Shown: one piece after another, positions 19,491 through 33,200 of the stretch | How positions within the stretch are numbered: position 1 is the first letter of the stretch | Layout of the letters: each line of letters begins with the position of its first letter | DNA from: Branchiostoma floridae | Lineage: Eukaryota > Chordata > Leptocardii > Amphioxiformes > Branchiostomatidae | Direction: 5' to 3' | NCBI RefSeq assembly: GCF_000003815.2 | Contig: NC_049987.1 | Coordinates: 18,942,383-19,006,382 of the forward strand | Length of the DNA: 64,000 nt | Program-made: the position numbers and the translations under genes | Notes under the pieces: model-generated | The model's input: only the letters and a program-made list of their open reading frames with translations | Told to the model about the DNA's origin: nothing | Database searches by the model: none

Positions 19491-22400
19491 CACTAGCTTT
19501 CCAGTCAAGATCTAATAATCAATTCCTTTATCAACTTATATCTTGAAATACAATTCCTTTTCTTCAACCATACACAGCTGCACTCAAAAGATACAACACA
19601 GGAAATAAAAGAGGTTCTGTGGTTGGTTCATCCCTTATAATACAACACTTGACAGACAGGTGCCTCGGCCACTACTCGTCTCCGTTACATAAACAACCAG
19701 GGCAGGGGTACTTCTGCAGATCTGGCATGTCATCCCCCGTGTCGGGCTGAGTGGCCGTCTGGTCGGGTTGACTGAACTTACCAGAGCTTCCGCTAGCGAG
19801 CATCTGCTTCCTCTATATCCCCTCTTCACTTTCCTTAAGACGTTATCATATCCTGTATCGGCTCGTTGTAATCACAATGACTTTGCCGTTTGAGAAACTC
19901 GAGATATCTCCAATGCATTTGAATAGTATGCAAATCACGCTATATGATTTTTAGCACATTTTGTCAGGTGATCCTATTTTGACACTTTTGTCAGGACTCG
20001 AAATACCAAAATTGGAGTTGATTTTTTACTGTTGGTGCACTATTGCACCTAGGCTTTGTGTAGCATTACATTGGTAAATGTACTGTTATACACTACCATA
20101 CACCATATTCTTCAAAGTAGAAGAATTTCTGGAAAAAAAAGAAACCTTTGTTTAATGTTTTGAAGTTTGCCATAGATTTGGACACAATTTTTCAATGATT
20201 GAAGCTGTGTTTTGCACTGTGCATATACCGAAATTGAGTGCCTTGTAATTCTGGACAAGAGAAATCTTTCTTTTCTTGTTTTCTTTCCTGATATTCCTTC
20301 TACTTTATCACATGATGTGCACCCTGAAGTTTTTTAAGGTGCACCAGTGCAACTATTCCCCCAAAGAAATTTCCAGCCATGTTTGCAATTCAAAAGGCTT
20401 GTGAGAAACTTCATTACCCACAGGTGTAACAGGTATTCCCCAGGTGTACAACAGGTGTGTTTACCTGGTGGAACAGGCCCGCCATAGGGAATTGCAGGAC
20501 TTTGCATAAGGAATTAGCATGGCGGAAGTAAACCCGGTATGCAGTTGTCTGCAAGCACACTTGGGAATTTTATGTAATTCTTTCTGTACACTTTTGTCAA
20601 TATAGACAATGTAACTGACAGATGCTATACTTTCATTTCAAATTCAGGTCCTTTTGATGAGTTACAAGTAAATCATAAGATGGTAATTAATGTCTATTAA
20701 AGTAAACTCAAAAATTGTATGGGAACTTGTTTCTCTGCTTTTTTGGTCAAATTTTGTCTTGACAATCTAACTCATACATATGTAAAACATACATAATATC
20801 TAACTCAAGGTGGCTACATTATTTTTTCACATCTGGGGCTTCTTAATGTATTAGTTACTCATGACTTTGTTATGGCTATTTACTGACACAATGATAATGA
20901 TAATGAAAGAGATATTTCTGTACAAAGTTTCTCTGAAAATACTCTTCATTCACAACAAAAATTGGAATCCTAGTTAAATGGAGAGCACAGTGAAAACTGA
21001 GAAGCACCCAAACGGTCCCAAAGTTTCTGGAAAAATGTATGGGACAACAGAAAGAAAAATACTTCAAACAGCAATGAAAAAAATAAGCAGAACCAACCTT
21101 TCAATCATATCTACACACCCTCAACTGCCAAATTCTTTTCTGGTTCATTCCAAAAGGAAATATTCCTGACCATATCCTCCCTTGCATTGCCTCAAGCTAC
21201 ATATTCTAATACATCAAAGGAAGACAATTATGCAAAAACCAAACAGTACTCAAAGATAAGATTTTCAGCTTATCATCAGAATGACACATTCAAAGACTAC
21301 TTGTGAAATTTTGCAAATTTCCTTTTTGTACTGCGCCAAACAGTGAGTTAGAAAGTAACTTTTCCTAGTAATTACAGTTCCATGGGTCGCTTCCCTTGTA
21401 CTGTCCATCACAACATGCTATAACCATTGCCATATGTCTGCAAGCCAGAGAACCAATTATACCACAACACTGGTGCAGGCCAGCTTTGTGGTGATTGGAA
21501 ACAGAGATTTCCAATTACAGAACAACAACAAGAGGAATCCTATATCATTGTATGAGAACTGATTACTGTACAGTATTGTAGCTTTTTGCTTTGTGATCTA
21601 TATTGTCAAGTTGTTCGAGCTCATTTGCAAGTCATATTTTCTCAAATAGCTTTTCTTGAAAATTGTTGAAACCTGGATTTTACCTGTCAGCACTGTAAAA
21701 CATCAAAGTCATTTCCCACAATTTTTGCTCAGCAAATCATAGATTTCTTCCTCACAAATTTACTTTAAAGGTACTATTATATGCATGGATGCATTTATTA
21801 ACTAAGAGGTGGTTACTCTATCATTAACACAGCTGTCCCTTCAAATTAAAGGCTTTTGAAGATACAGGAACATGTGCAAAAAACTGTCATTTCAAAAAGA
21901 GCACAATGTATCTGTAATCATTGGTAATATGTAAATTTTAGGTGTGAAACTTTTTGTATACTGCAAGGACAGAAAGCAAAATGTACAGTGTATTTGCAAA
22001 AAGGAGAGGTAAACTTTTCTTATATTTGGGAGATATTTCAATTGATATATTTAACCATGACATATATTTTTGTCATAGATTCTTAACACTTATGAGTACT
22101 TCAACAACTTGACATGACATCAAAGAAGTGATTGGTCCATTGACAAGCGCAGTCATGTCAATCCACCAATGACAAACCTTCTTCCTGTTTTCCTGTTGAT
22201 TAGATTCTGACCAAATGCCACGAAAGGAATTTCAAGACATCTTTGCATAAAAATCTGGAATTATTTTGTCTGGAAACCTGCCTTTCTTTCCTTCGTGACA
22301 AAAAGTTTTCACACTTTACAGGAAAACAAAGGATTGAATCATTTCAAGGAAGAGGACTTTTTTGTCTTGTGCAGATAAAATCAAATGACTTTCTAAGTTA

Positions 22401-25400
22401 TCTCCTGGCTGATCTTTAGTCTTGAATGGTGTGCAGACAAAACAAATATTGGAGTTCCTGACTGTATGCTAATTACCCCTTGCTGTCTGTTTTTCACACA
22501 TTAGGAGCATTACCACTGAGTTGTGAATTCTATTAGCACGAAAGCTCTAACTGTTATATGAAGGTGGCTTTCGTACAATGTACTTCACTGTAAAACAAAA
22601 TATACGACCACAACATTAAAACATTAGCAGAAGTCACTAAAAAGTGAAGCACTTCATACATTTTAAACATTGCTTCAAGCCTTCTTTTCCAAAACCTCTT
22701 AGTACTGTTTTGAAACAAGGATTTCAGTATTTTATATCTTAACAAAATTCTGAGAGAAAAACCAGAATCCATATGTGGTATTCCAGACATGTGCTAGGAA
22801 AATTTCTCAGGCATTCGGTAAATCCTTCAAGATTTAAGAAATTTTACATCTGGAGCTAAAGAATTCTTCTAAATCTTGCAGCAAAAAACACACAACTATA
22901 CATGCTACATTTTTGGAAAGAGGGGTTTCAAAATGTATCAACTTCAAGCTCTGTTCAAGCTTTGAGGGAAAAGAATAACAGAAATCCTCACTCACTCATT
23001 CAGAAGCATTCCCTCTCTTTGCAGTGCATCTACTTTGCCATGTTGTCTCCACCCATCTGTTAGTTAAAACATATTGGGTGGATCCCCTCACCAGGAATCA
23101 ATTACACAGAAGCCAGGATATCCAGGGACTGGCACACGCTTGGCTACCAAAGTACTCCCTAATAGGCTAGAGTACTGCCTGCCACTTGACTTCACCTGCA
23201 ACTTCCACACAAACGCTGCCAGCAGGTGGTGGCTAGGCTAGGGCACTTCAGCCGCGGGATCTACCGTCCCGAAAGGGAAAATTCCGGCAATGGCCAAATC
23301 CCGTGTCCACCTCGATTGGTACTCGACGGTTACGCGCCGGCGACGTTTTTGTGGAAAGTCAGCTGTGAAGATCGCCCTCTCCACAACTACCAGGCCTGGC
23401 TCTCCTGGAGCAGTTGTGTTTTGAATGTGACTGGTTCAACCAAGGACCCAGAGCTCCCATTGGAAATTACCTGATTTCCATCAGTAATGAATGCTAGATG
23501 CGCATGTACCCGCCCCCGGAAGAATGGGCTCTGTCCCCTTCAGACCAAGGACATGATACCACAAATGAGGAACAAGGCCATCTAAGGTTATACTCAGAGG
23601 ATTCTCTTACTCTTGTCTTCTTATAAACATTTTGAGTCTAAGAAAAAAAATGAGTACTACAAGTACCTTTGCCCCAGTGGGATAAAAAGAAGTCACTCCT
23701 CTCTAAACCACATCTGGCAAACAAATCTCTGTGGGCCTCAGGCAAAAGCAACATCATTAGAAGGAAACAACAAAGGTGGACCCAAGGACATCCTTTCTGG
23801 CGCCGTATTTGTCGTAACCTTTCCTTTTACGTCCTCCGAAGAGAAAGTGAGACACGAGAACGGGGCATACAACAGCTGGGCTTTCCCAAGTATGACATGG
23901 AAGGTCACCGGAGAAGTCTAAAGCTTGTTTAGGAATTAAATGGGGTTTATCAATCATCTGACAAGGCAGTAAATGATGGCTTCCATGTTTCTTGTCAGCA
24001 TATGGCTGCTGCCAAACCCCCTGTCACCACCTCTGGTGATAACTTGGGACCAGCTGTTTTCACAGTGCTCAAAAATCATCCATATTGTTTTTGTCACAAA
24101 GACAAGTTCAACTGCATTTCTCTTTTTTTTTCAAGTTCTGGTTGGTACTCAAACCTTTTAACTCTTTTCATATTTGCAAACAAAGAAAGTTTGTTTTTTT
24201 GTACTTCACTTTTTATTGTAAGCTAGCTTCCCTGTTAAGAAAACCTCATGACTGAGTCATGTTGACACTTTTGCCAAAGTTATGAGTCTGAATAACATGT
24301 TGAAACCATCAATTTGAAACATACCTCTTTCAATTCTGATCTTCCTTTTAGTTTTTTTTAGGATTTGGATTTTCATTTCAACAAAAGCAAGATGTAAAAC
24401 AAGCTTGTTCGGCTTACTTTTAGGCTCTCTGCTCTTGCGAATTTGTAAGAAAAGAAATGAGTAGCAAATTACTATTTCAACAAGTGTTCTGTATTCCTTA
24501 CCTTCAGCAAAGTAGCATACTTGACCAAAAGCTTATACTATCACTGCAAATGCTCCTGCAGTTCAGGGCATACAATCTAACAACTATGAATGATTGAAAA
24601 CACAATAGGGATTCCCCCAGCTCCAGACCAGTCCATATTTAGAGCCCTCTGTCATAGACTTTCTCATGAGAACATTCTATTAGTCTCCCTGCAACCAAAG
24701 GATTTGCCATGGTCATTTGTTCCAATGGCAACTTTCTGCCCCATTCACTCTTCCTCATTTCACAGAATTGTACCCCAAACTCCCAGAAGGGCAAGTTTTG
24801 GTTCCAAAGCTGGCATAATGTTGTAGTGTTGGGTGTTGAATATTGTGTAGAAAATTCCAGGAAGAATTTCAAAGGCATTCCAGCATATTGCTTTGATTTA
24901 AAGTACATGACGCAAAAGGGCGCTATCCACATGGGTTTCACCTTACACTAGATATTGGGACATGTGGTAAAAATTGCCTCTGTTATTCCAGTTCTCAAAC
25001 TAGCACTACAACCAAAGAATAAACTTTACCCAAAAAACATCTAGCTTTTTTGTGGTTCTTCTTCTATTTCATCATCTAGAATCTCAGAAAATTTGATGAC
25101 GTCTTTCAAATCTTTGCCTCTAGAATCACATCACAAGTGGTTCAGTGTAAATTGTATAGAGACCGAAGGTCCTTTCATTTGCTAGAAGACTGAAAGTAAC
25201 ATGTTACGATAAGAGAAAGTACCAAAATGTTTTTAAAAGTCCAGTAGCCTGGCTCCCTCAGAAGGGCCTGGTCAAGATAGCTTGGAATCTCAAGCATTCT
25301 GGACAGCTCTAAAGAACCTCTGGAGATCCCAAATCCCAAGTGTTTCTCCTCAAGGAAAATAAACCAACATCTCAAGACCAGCACCCCATCCAAGATAAGC

Positions 25401-27094
25401 AAATGTCTAAATATCTCCCAAACAAATAATCCAAAAAGATTCAGGATTGAGATTTTTTTTATTCTGAAAGATACTACCGAATTTCCACTGCTGATCAGCT
25501 AACATAAATATTAACTACCGTGTAATATATCACCATGTCGATTACCTAATGCAAACAGTTCCAATTTCGGTGACATAACAAGGGTGAGTTGGGGGTGCCC
25601 CGTATCCGCTTTGCTTTGCCGTTGGCTAAGAAAGTGAAGCTGTATAGCGGTCCTCCAACGTTAACGTACACTTGAACACAGAAGCGGGCATGTGGCCGCC
25701 TCTCGTGCCTCATGTCCAATCTGCATCACAAAGCCACCTCTCAAACAACTATAATACCTCACAAGAGTGCTACCTGCCGCCACTTTAACTGTAACCTTTT
25801 CGAAGCTCTTCACGTAGAAGTGACCAATTGCAATAGGCGAAACAGAAAAAGCAAGTCGGACAAACGACAGTTGAGCAGAAAACGTCCTTGTTTCTAAAAA
25901 TCGATCAAGCCGAAAAGTAGATCCTGACCGAAAATCGGTTAAGTAGATCAAAAACACTTACGTCGGCAAGTTTACAAACAGTGTCATCCCTGTCTAGAAA
26001 TCATGTCACTTTCTTGACTATAGAGCAAAAGAAGGAGAGAATTTCTTTGGATATGATAAAATATATTTCTAAAAAAATAGAAGTATAAGAATCCCTGTTT
26101 ACCGAAGAGTTCCTGACCCTTTAAAACAAGCTTGTACTAACCTAGTTTTTTTGGTGGACTTTCCTCCTGAATCCCTGTCGACTATCACACAAAGTAAACA
26201 TGAGCAGCAAAGGAAAAAGGGACCTGTGCCGAGTGAGAGGGTCTTATCACTGACCCCTATTAATAGCAGGTGTAACAAACAGTTTGGACCAATAGGAAAC
26301 CAGTTTCTTTCATCTGGGCAGCCAAATGGCTTCGGACCAACTTCAGCCAAAGTCCATCGTTAGCCATTATTGGACAAACAAGACCTTAAACCATCAAACG
26401 TGCTTTTAAGTTATTTCTTCTGGAGGTACAGTGATTAGACATGTGTAAAAAATGTATCTTTTTAAAAATCAGAATTTATGTATGAAGTAGACTGTGCTGG
26501 AATTCTCCCGAAACCATCCCTATTCTAGACATTTGAATATGAAAGAAATTAAAAGCTATCTTTTCTAACCCTCCCTGGAACCTTCAATTTTCCTTTCCCA
26601 TTGTTTGCTAAAGATGTACCTTTGGGCCAAAATTACCTGTGTATTGTCATGCAGCACACCTTGATTTGCACTCCAAAGGGTTGGAACAGCTACTACGTCA
26701 ACCTCCAAACTGGTCAAAAGACATTCGTCATTATGTTTCCCAATGGGACGTCATTGTGAGGCAGTTATCAACACAGAGGGGAGTTTATTCATGCCATGGT
26801 TTCCCCTAGGTTGTTCTCTAGGGGGTTGTGGCACTTTCAAATGCAAAACTAAATGAACCCCCCTAACCGGACCATCCAGTTAACTTAATGGACAGAGTAG
26901 ACGGAATTACGTCGAATCGCTTCCACAGGTGGATTAGAGGTAAAGCGGTAATGCCAGGTTTTAGAACAGCTTAGCCCGATGAAAGCACTTATGCAGGAAC
27001 TGGCTATGGGTATGCGAGGGGAGTGGCAAGACAACCTGTTGACAATCAGATCAATTGAGCCACAACATTCGAAAACTCAAAAGTCACAACAACC

Positions 27095-27267
27095 TAATCT
27101 CCAAGCAGATCCTACAATGGCATAAGATAGTACCAAACTGGCCAAGAAGTTTAGTCAGCCAAGAGGTGTCCATTTGCCATGTAGCAAAACACACTCCTAA
27201 GCCGGCTTCACTCCTCTGGCAGCTTTTGATACTATCTTATGCTACCATAGGATCTGCTTGGAGATTA
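27095..27267. mobile_element. MITE with 38-bp TIRs and 9-bp target duplication
   Basis: The left arm TAATCTCCAAGCAGATCCTA (27,095) and the right arm ending TAGGATCTGCTTGGAGATTA (27,267) form inverted repeats of about 38 bp with few mismatches. Flanks are identical 9-mers ACAACAACC (27,086-27,094 and 27,268-27,276). A 9-bp duplication points to a Mutator-like family, although the 9-mer is simple in composition. No coding. Confidence 0.75.
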
Positions 27268-30200
27268 ACAACAACCATCTTCAAAAATTCACTAACCACC
27301 ACAAAACTCCTCTTAGACATAAGCAATTGCAAAAACACTTGACCGATTTTCCTAAACGTTTTCAAAACTAAAGAGGAAAATTATACCAACTGTTTTAGTG
27401 AGAGCTGCCACGAAAAGAATGGACAACAAATATGTGGATTTACAGCATGTAGAAGTAGGCATGTTTGGAATTTTGAAACTTACATAAAACCTTCTTGAAG
27501 ATTCTTGGAGATTGGTTTGTTTCTCATAAGTCTCCAAGAAGGAACAATGTTGAGGATAATTAAGTCACATGAAGTATATAAGAAAGAAAAAAGGCTATAA
27601 ATATACAACAGAAGCTACTGAAAGAGCAGATGATTGTTCAAAACTGTCGATTTGCACTGTAAAAGTATGACATTCTCTAAAGAGAAGGAATACCTTAGGC
27701 TGTTGTCTCCCACACCTGTGTTCACAATTACCTGTAACACTTTTCCTGACATCCTTAAAACAACAACGGCTTAACCCCCAGCACGAGATACCATTTACAT
27801 ACATAAATTTGTCTTCCCTTCTACCGCACGTTTGCCTACGGGTTTCCAAAGGTAAGCTGATAGTGTGTGTGGCCCCAATTTTACACTTGATGCAAATCTA
27901 AAGACGCGTCTCTAATTTGCACCCACCTTTCTTGTTGGACTTGCCGACCGGGTCGGTGAATCTGAACGCAGAGCTGTCAATCTCTGATTGCCCAACAGAA
28001 TGGGGAGAAGAGCAGAACCAATTTCGGCCGGCGCGACGGCCCGACACACAAATTTACTCTGCTACGTCATGCGGGAGGGATTTTCTCAACTTTCTCCGCT
28101 GCCACCAGACCATTCAGCCATGACAAGGTCACCAAACTTTCTCCTGAGGCCGCACCTGTTCCCGTAAGCACGACATGTGCACCAAACGACGCCCCAAATC
28201 TCTTACCAACCACAACACGCTGATTTTTTAAGTCATGGCATCCCGGTAACAATACCGAAAGGGAAGCAGTTCGCATCTAGGAGGGTAAAAAGTGAATTTT
28301 TCGACACAGAAATTTGGACCGTCCGCTCCGTCAATCGGTATGTGGACTCAAGGTACAAAGCCGTGCCTTTGTTTAGGAACAAATATGATGAAATTCCGTA
28401 CACACCTGCGACAAGCTGGCTGGTCATTACTCATTGTCCTGACTTGACATTCCTCGGCTACCTGTCATGGCTAGGTCTTCTGCATGAATATGGAAACCCT
28501 TCATTATGCGTTAAAACATTTTGCTCACGGCCAAGCCCTAAAGATCTGCTTTCTAAGATAATGACGGTGCTTAGTTTGCAATACTGCTTATGCCAAACAC
28601 AATGCTCCAAGCCTGTTAGACCTTGAAATAGGCAAAGTCACCTCGGATCCGTGCACAGAGGTTTGCAGTCCTTCAGAAAGTGGTTTGTGTTGGCTATGTC
28701 CATCAGTTGGTCTATCAGTGACCTGGATCTATGAGAGCTGCCTTCCTTGTTAGTGAGAGAGAAATGTGCCCAAAATGTTGAGTAAACCCACCTACAGTGT
28801 ATCGGCTCCCTGTGTTACCCAGCTAAGCAGGCTGGCTGGCCCACCCTGGTGTAAACGGCTCCGTCAGACCTCACGTACTTGTGCTGACAAGACAGGTGGA
28901 CGGTAATGCCCCGGTCAGTGGAAAGTGCGGACACTGCGTGCGGGAGGTGTGTATACAGTGCGCTGACATCCTATCGCCAGGTGCCACCCCCACCAAGCCA
29001 ATCCAAACAAACCTTTATACTGGCTACTCAACCCGTGTCACATGGTCCAAAGGTGTTCTGGACAAGTGCACTTAATCAGACTGACCCCTCCAAGCCTAAT
29101 CCTTTGTTGTTTCAAGCCACAAACTGGACACAAAGTATCGCCCAAACGGGGCGAAACGTCAGGGAAAATCGACGGCCGGGGTGTGCGAATGTTTTCGATT
29201 TCTGTCAGGGTTCTGACGGAGGGTTCCGTTTGGCCTTTTGTGTGATGAAAGTGAGCTTGTGCACACACACCCATTGACACAGGGGGAGCCAACCGTGGCA
29301 CTTTTCATTTCATCATTGTGTGGGGACAGCGGGCGGGTGTGTACGGGGCAGCCTCACCTGCTCCCAACACACTCACTTTCACGTGCAGAACTACGCTGCG
29401 AGCGCGAGAAAATGTCAAAGGCACCAACTACACACAAACTACACACCAAACAGGACCATCTCTCGGCCTCCCTGGGAAAGTGTACTACAAAACATGGTGC
29501 CACAAAGAGATACAGGAGGTGAATGGGGTCAGGGATCTCCTTTCTAGATGGACAATGGCAGGTGTACCGTTTCGCCTTGCTGGAGGTCCGTGCACAGATA
29601 CTGGATTAGAAACCTAAACTAGGTCCGCACAGTACCCTAAATTCCCAGGTAAAGCGTACATTCGCTATCCATCGACCACAAAAAAATACGCTCTCCCAAC
29701 ATCATACTACCACACGATACTAGACTGTTAGTGGCATCTTGCCTCTTGGACATCCTTATAAGAGGAAGGAGTGATGGAAGGGTTGTGTTCCTTGCTATTA
29801 TCCAAAGAACAAATGTTTGCCTAAGTGAATGTGACCACCAAGCCCAAAGAAAGGCTCTCAAATTAAGTTGTGTCGGATGTGCCGCCAACTGCTTTCAAAA
29901 CAAGCCGAGTTTTGCTTTCATTCTCGGCCTGACATGTCTGTCAAAAGCTGGTTAAAGTAGGTCAGGCTTTAGACAGGAGAAAGGGTTTGTTTTGCGTCTT
30001 TGAAACGTGCTCCTAACTTCTTTCACCTGACAGAAAGAGGACAGAGACTTGCGCTGCTAAGCCGTGTTTTAATCATGTTTGATAAGTCATAAAACTCTTA
30101 TCATGATGCTTTTTCGTTCTCGAGCAGCCTGTCTTTAGTGAGTGCCTGGCATCTTATCATGTCGGGACCGCAATCAGTTAGTAAAATATACAGTGTCCGC

Positions 30201-33200
30201 ACCAGTTCCTCCCAGTTTCAACAAGTTTCCTATCACTCGTCGCCCGAGGGGGGGGGGGGGGGGGAGATGTGCAGGTCACCGCAATCACAAGTGCCCTCAG
30301 GATATCCTGCTTTTCCTAGCTAAGTCTCCGCCAATCCCTCCCGCAAATACAGACAGCTTCCGAGTAGTTCAAAGGGTGGGGAGACGGCAAGAGGAAATGT
30401 ACATTAGGTCCGCAGGTATGGGCAGTTTTTTCACAATGACAGATTAATGTTACATGCTACTTTGAAAAATATTTATGTGCATTCAACAAATGTTTGTATT
30501 GAAAAAGTATCAAGCTACTATTGCAAAAGCCAATTTCAAATGTCCATTAGATTCTTAGTTAGAACAGACAACTAACTTTCCTGAATGTCTTATGTATATA
30601 AAACAACTTTTTACAGCCTTCGTACAACAAAAAGACATCAAAAGTGCCCTTCCCCCAATTTTCACTGAAATAAAAAATTATCTTCCCTTTCTACAGTTCT
30701 CTTAGACAATGTCTATAACTGAAATCTTTGCAAAATTTTGAAAGTCTACGGAATGAACAACACAAATTTTACATTGAAGGCAGCATTGCAGTTTTTTTGC
30801 AATTTCATAATTTTTTTTTATCAGCTAATCATAGGCAATCGGATAAAGACGATTCAGAAATAAAGGTTCAACATTTGATCAAACACGTTATTTATAGTAT
30901 TCCAATCTCTGACCATAGATTCACCCATTTTTGCTGACAGGTCAGTATACTGAACTGTTTAGACAAATACTGGGTGGAATTTTAACCCTAAGTAACCTGC
31001 CTCCTTGACCCATTTTACTCAGAGACCAACAGTCGTCCTGACCGGTTTAAACTGCCCAGTGTAAAAACTGTTCTAGCGCACACAATCTCCCCGGGTCATC
31101 ATCTCAAAGTTCGAATCCCCAAGCAAACAACGGGATGTTACGCCACTGGAAATCTGCGCAGACAACACCCAGTAAAAACAGAGGCTCGAGGGAATACATG
31201 CGTAAAATCTATGGGCAGCAGTCAAAACAATACTGATCCCTATTTCAAACATTTGGATTGACTTGCTACAACCCCTTAGCCAATAAACTTTTCCAGGCAT
31301 CCATAGGGGAAAGGGATAATGAGCTTACCATATAGCTTTTGCTAAGTAGGATTGGAACTTTTCATAAAACAGGTGCTAAACAACTAATGTAATTAATTTT
31401 CTGAAAGGATGAACGAAAACAAATGATATGGCTCTTTGTGTCTGTATTGCAGTCTTTTGCAGGCTTTTGCAGTCCCATTGAAAAAAAAAAGTTATAGTTT
31501 TTGATAGCAAACGTGCAGTTTATCAATGTTTAACACTTTAGACAGATAAGCTGAGGGTCACTACACACAAGTTAGGAAAGTCCTGTAGTGTCTTCTTTCC
31601 CAAGGCCATAACATTGGGGTCTGCCATTGTAAGGAAAACAGGACCTGTAACAGTTGTTTCTGTGTCAAACACTCTTGCCATCTTCTTATTCTGAATATCT
31701 TCCATATTTCTTAGAATCTTTTCTTCAATTATTTGGCTTTTCTATATCATTCCCACAATTTCTCTTTTGCCTATAAACCATTGTAAATCCACTACAGAAA
31801 TGGGGAAGGGGACCTTTAGTTTCATCAAGATATCCTCAGATCAAGACTTTTTACAATCTATCGAAATATTTCTTGATCAAGCAGTGTCTCTACTAATGAA
31901 ATACACCCCCCCCACACACACACACCCAAAAAAGACCATATCCGACCTCCCCTCCCTCAAAATTATGGAAACAAATTAATATTGTTGAGTCACAGGGAAG
32001 TACACTGTATGAAATCAAACCTCATTTCCCATGAAAGGAAGAGATAGTAGACTTGATAACTTCAACTTCTCTGAATCACCAAACAAAGATCGAAATTTCA
32101 GACTTTGTATGACTTTTCCTTCTTACTGTGAACTTTCTTTTGTACACATTACAGCTGTCTTTGACATCGGCCAGAGGGGAAAACTGATTCACAGGTCGAT
32201 GACCTTGCGGGCAGGGCTGTATATCATCTTTTTTTCCTTGAACATGTCAAGAACTTCCTGAAGAGAAGTTATAAAAGGAGCGGAAAAGGAAAGGTGGATC
32301 AAAACGTTTCCGTCAAATGAACGGATGGATACAAGCTTCGTCATACTGTTTATTCTTAGTCTTAGTCGATTGTTTTAACACATGCTTGACGTCATTTATG
32401 ATTATTCTGACCAATAAGCCTACAACCATTGTCCCAATACTCTTCAATTTGGTAGGTTGTTGTTCAAAAGGTACCTGCTTGCAAATTACACTAGGTTAAC
32501 TTTAAAAACAAGGGAGAAGAGTAGGTTTCAATTTTGCCCCCAAAATCAAAATAACTTCGTAAAGCTTTATTGAAAAATTATTTGGACAGTTTTCAACATG
32601 AGAAAAGCCAAGAACTGAATCATAATGTTCCATAAAACTAAAAGTTGGAAGCATACAAATGCGATTTGGTTAGAGATTGGAACAACAATTTTACATAACA
32701 TGTCTGGCAAGCAGTACTTCGGTTGCTTTCTCAGTTCATGCTTTGTTCAATCAATACACATAAACTTGTGACAAATTTAGCATTTTGGAGATAAGTACTT
32801 TTATCTATACAGCAGCTTTTAAATCTGCATATGCACTTCAAACGAATTGCCAAAACTTTTTAACACTGAAAACTTTTTGAATAAAAAAGAAGAAGAAAGA
32901 ATCAGGAACAGACATTTCTGCTGACAGACAGTAAGATTTTCTAAAGAAAAAGTAAAACTGGTAAAAATGTAAATCGTTCTTTTTTCAATTGAATTCCCCT
33001 GGACATTGGGACTCAACAAGTAGCCATAAAAACTGTCTGTGGCTTTATAATCCAAGCATGACCCCATACACACACACCTCCATAAAAACGGAGACAGACC
33101 ACACTCATTTATGGACTTACTTTTACTAACAAACCCACCGCACACAAAGCAGGTGAATTAGACCCCCATAAAAACCGTGCCCTAAAGATATTAACACATC

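Noticed and set aside
19989-20380. Second hAT-like element starting CAGGACTCGAAATACC
   Set aside because: The proposed right end (AAATTTCCAGCC) matches the left end poorly and no 8-bp duplication was found.
28177-28626. 149-codon plus-strand ORF
   Set aside because: No recognisable domain, unremarkable composition and no splice-site or codon-bias support; consistent with chance in a long non-coding region.
31078-31145. tRNA or SINE on the plus strand
   Set aside because: Only GTTCGAATCCCC resembles a B box; no A box at the right distance and no stems.
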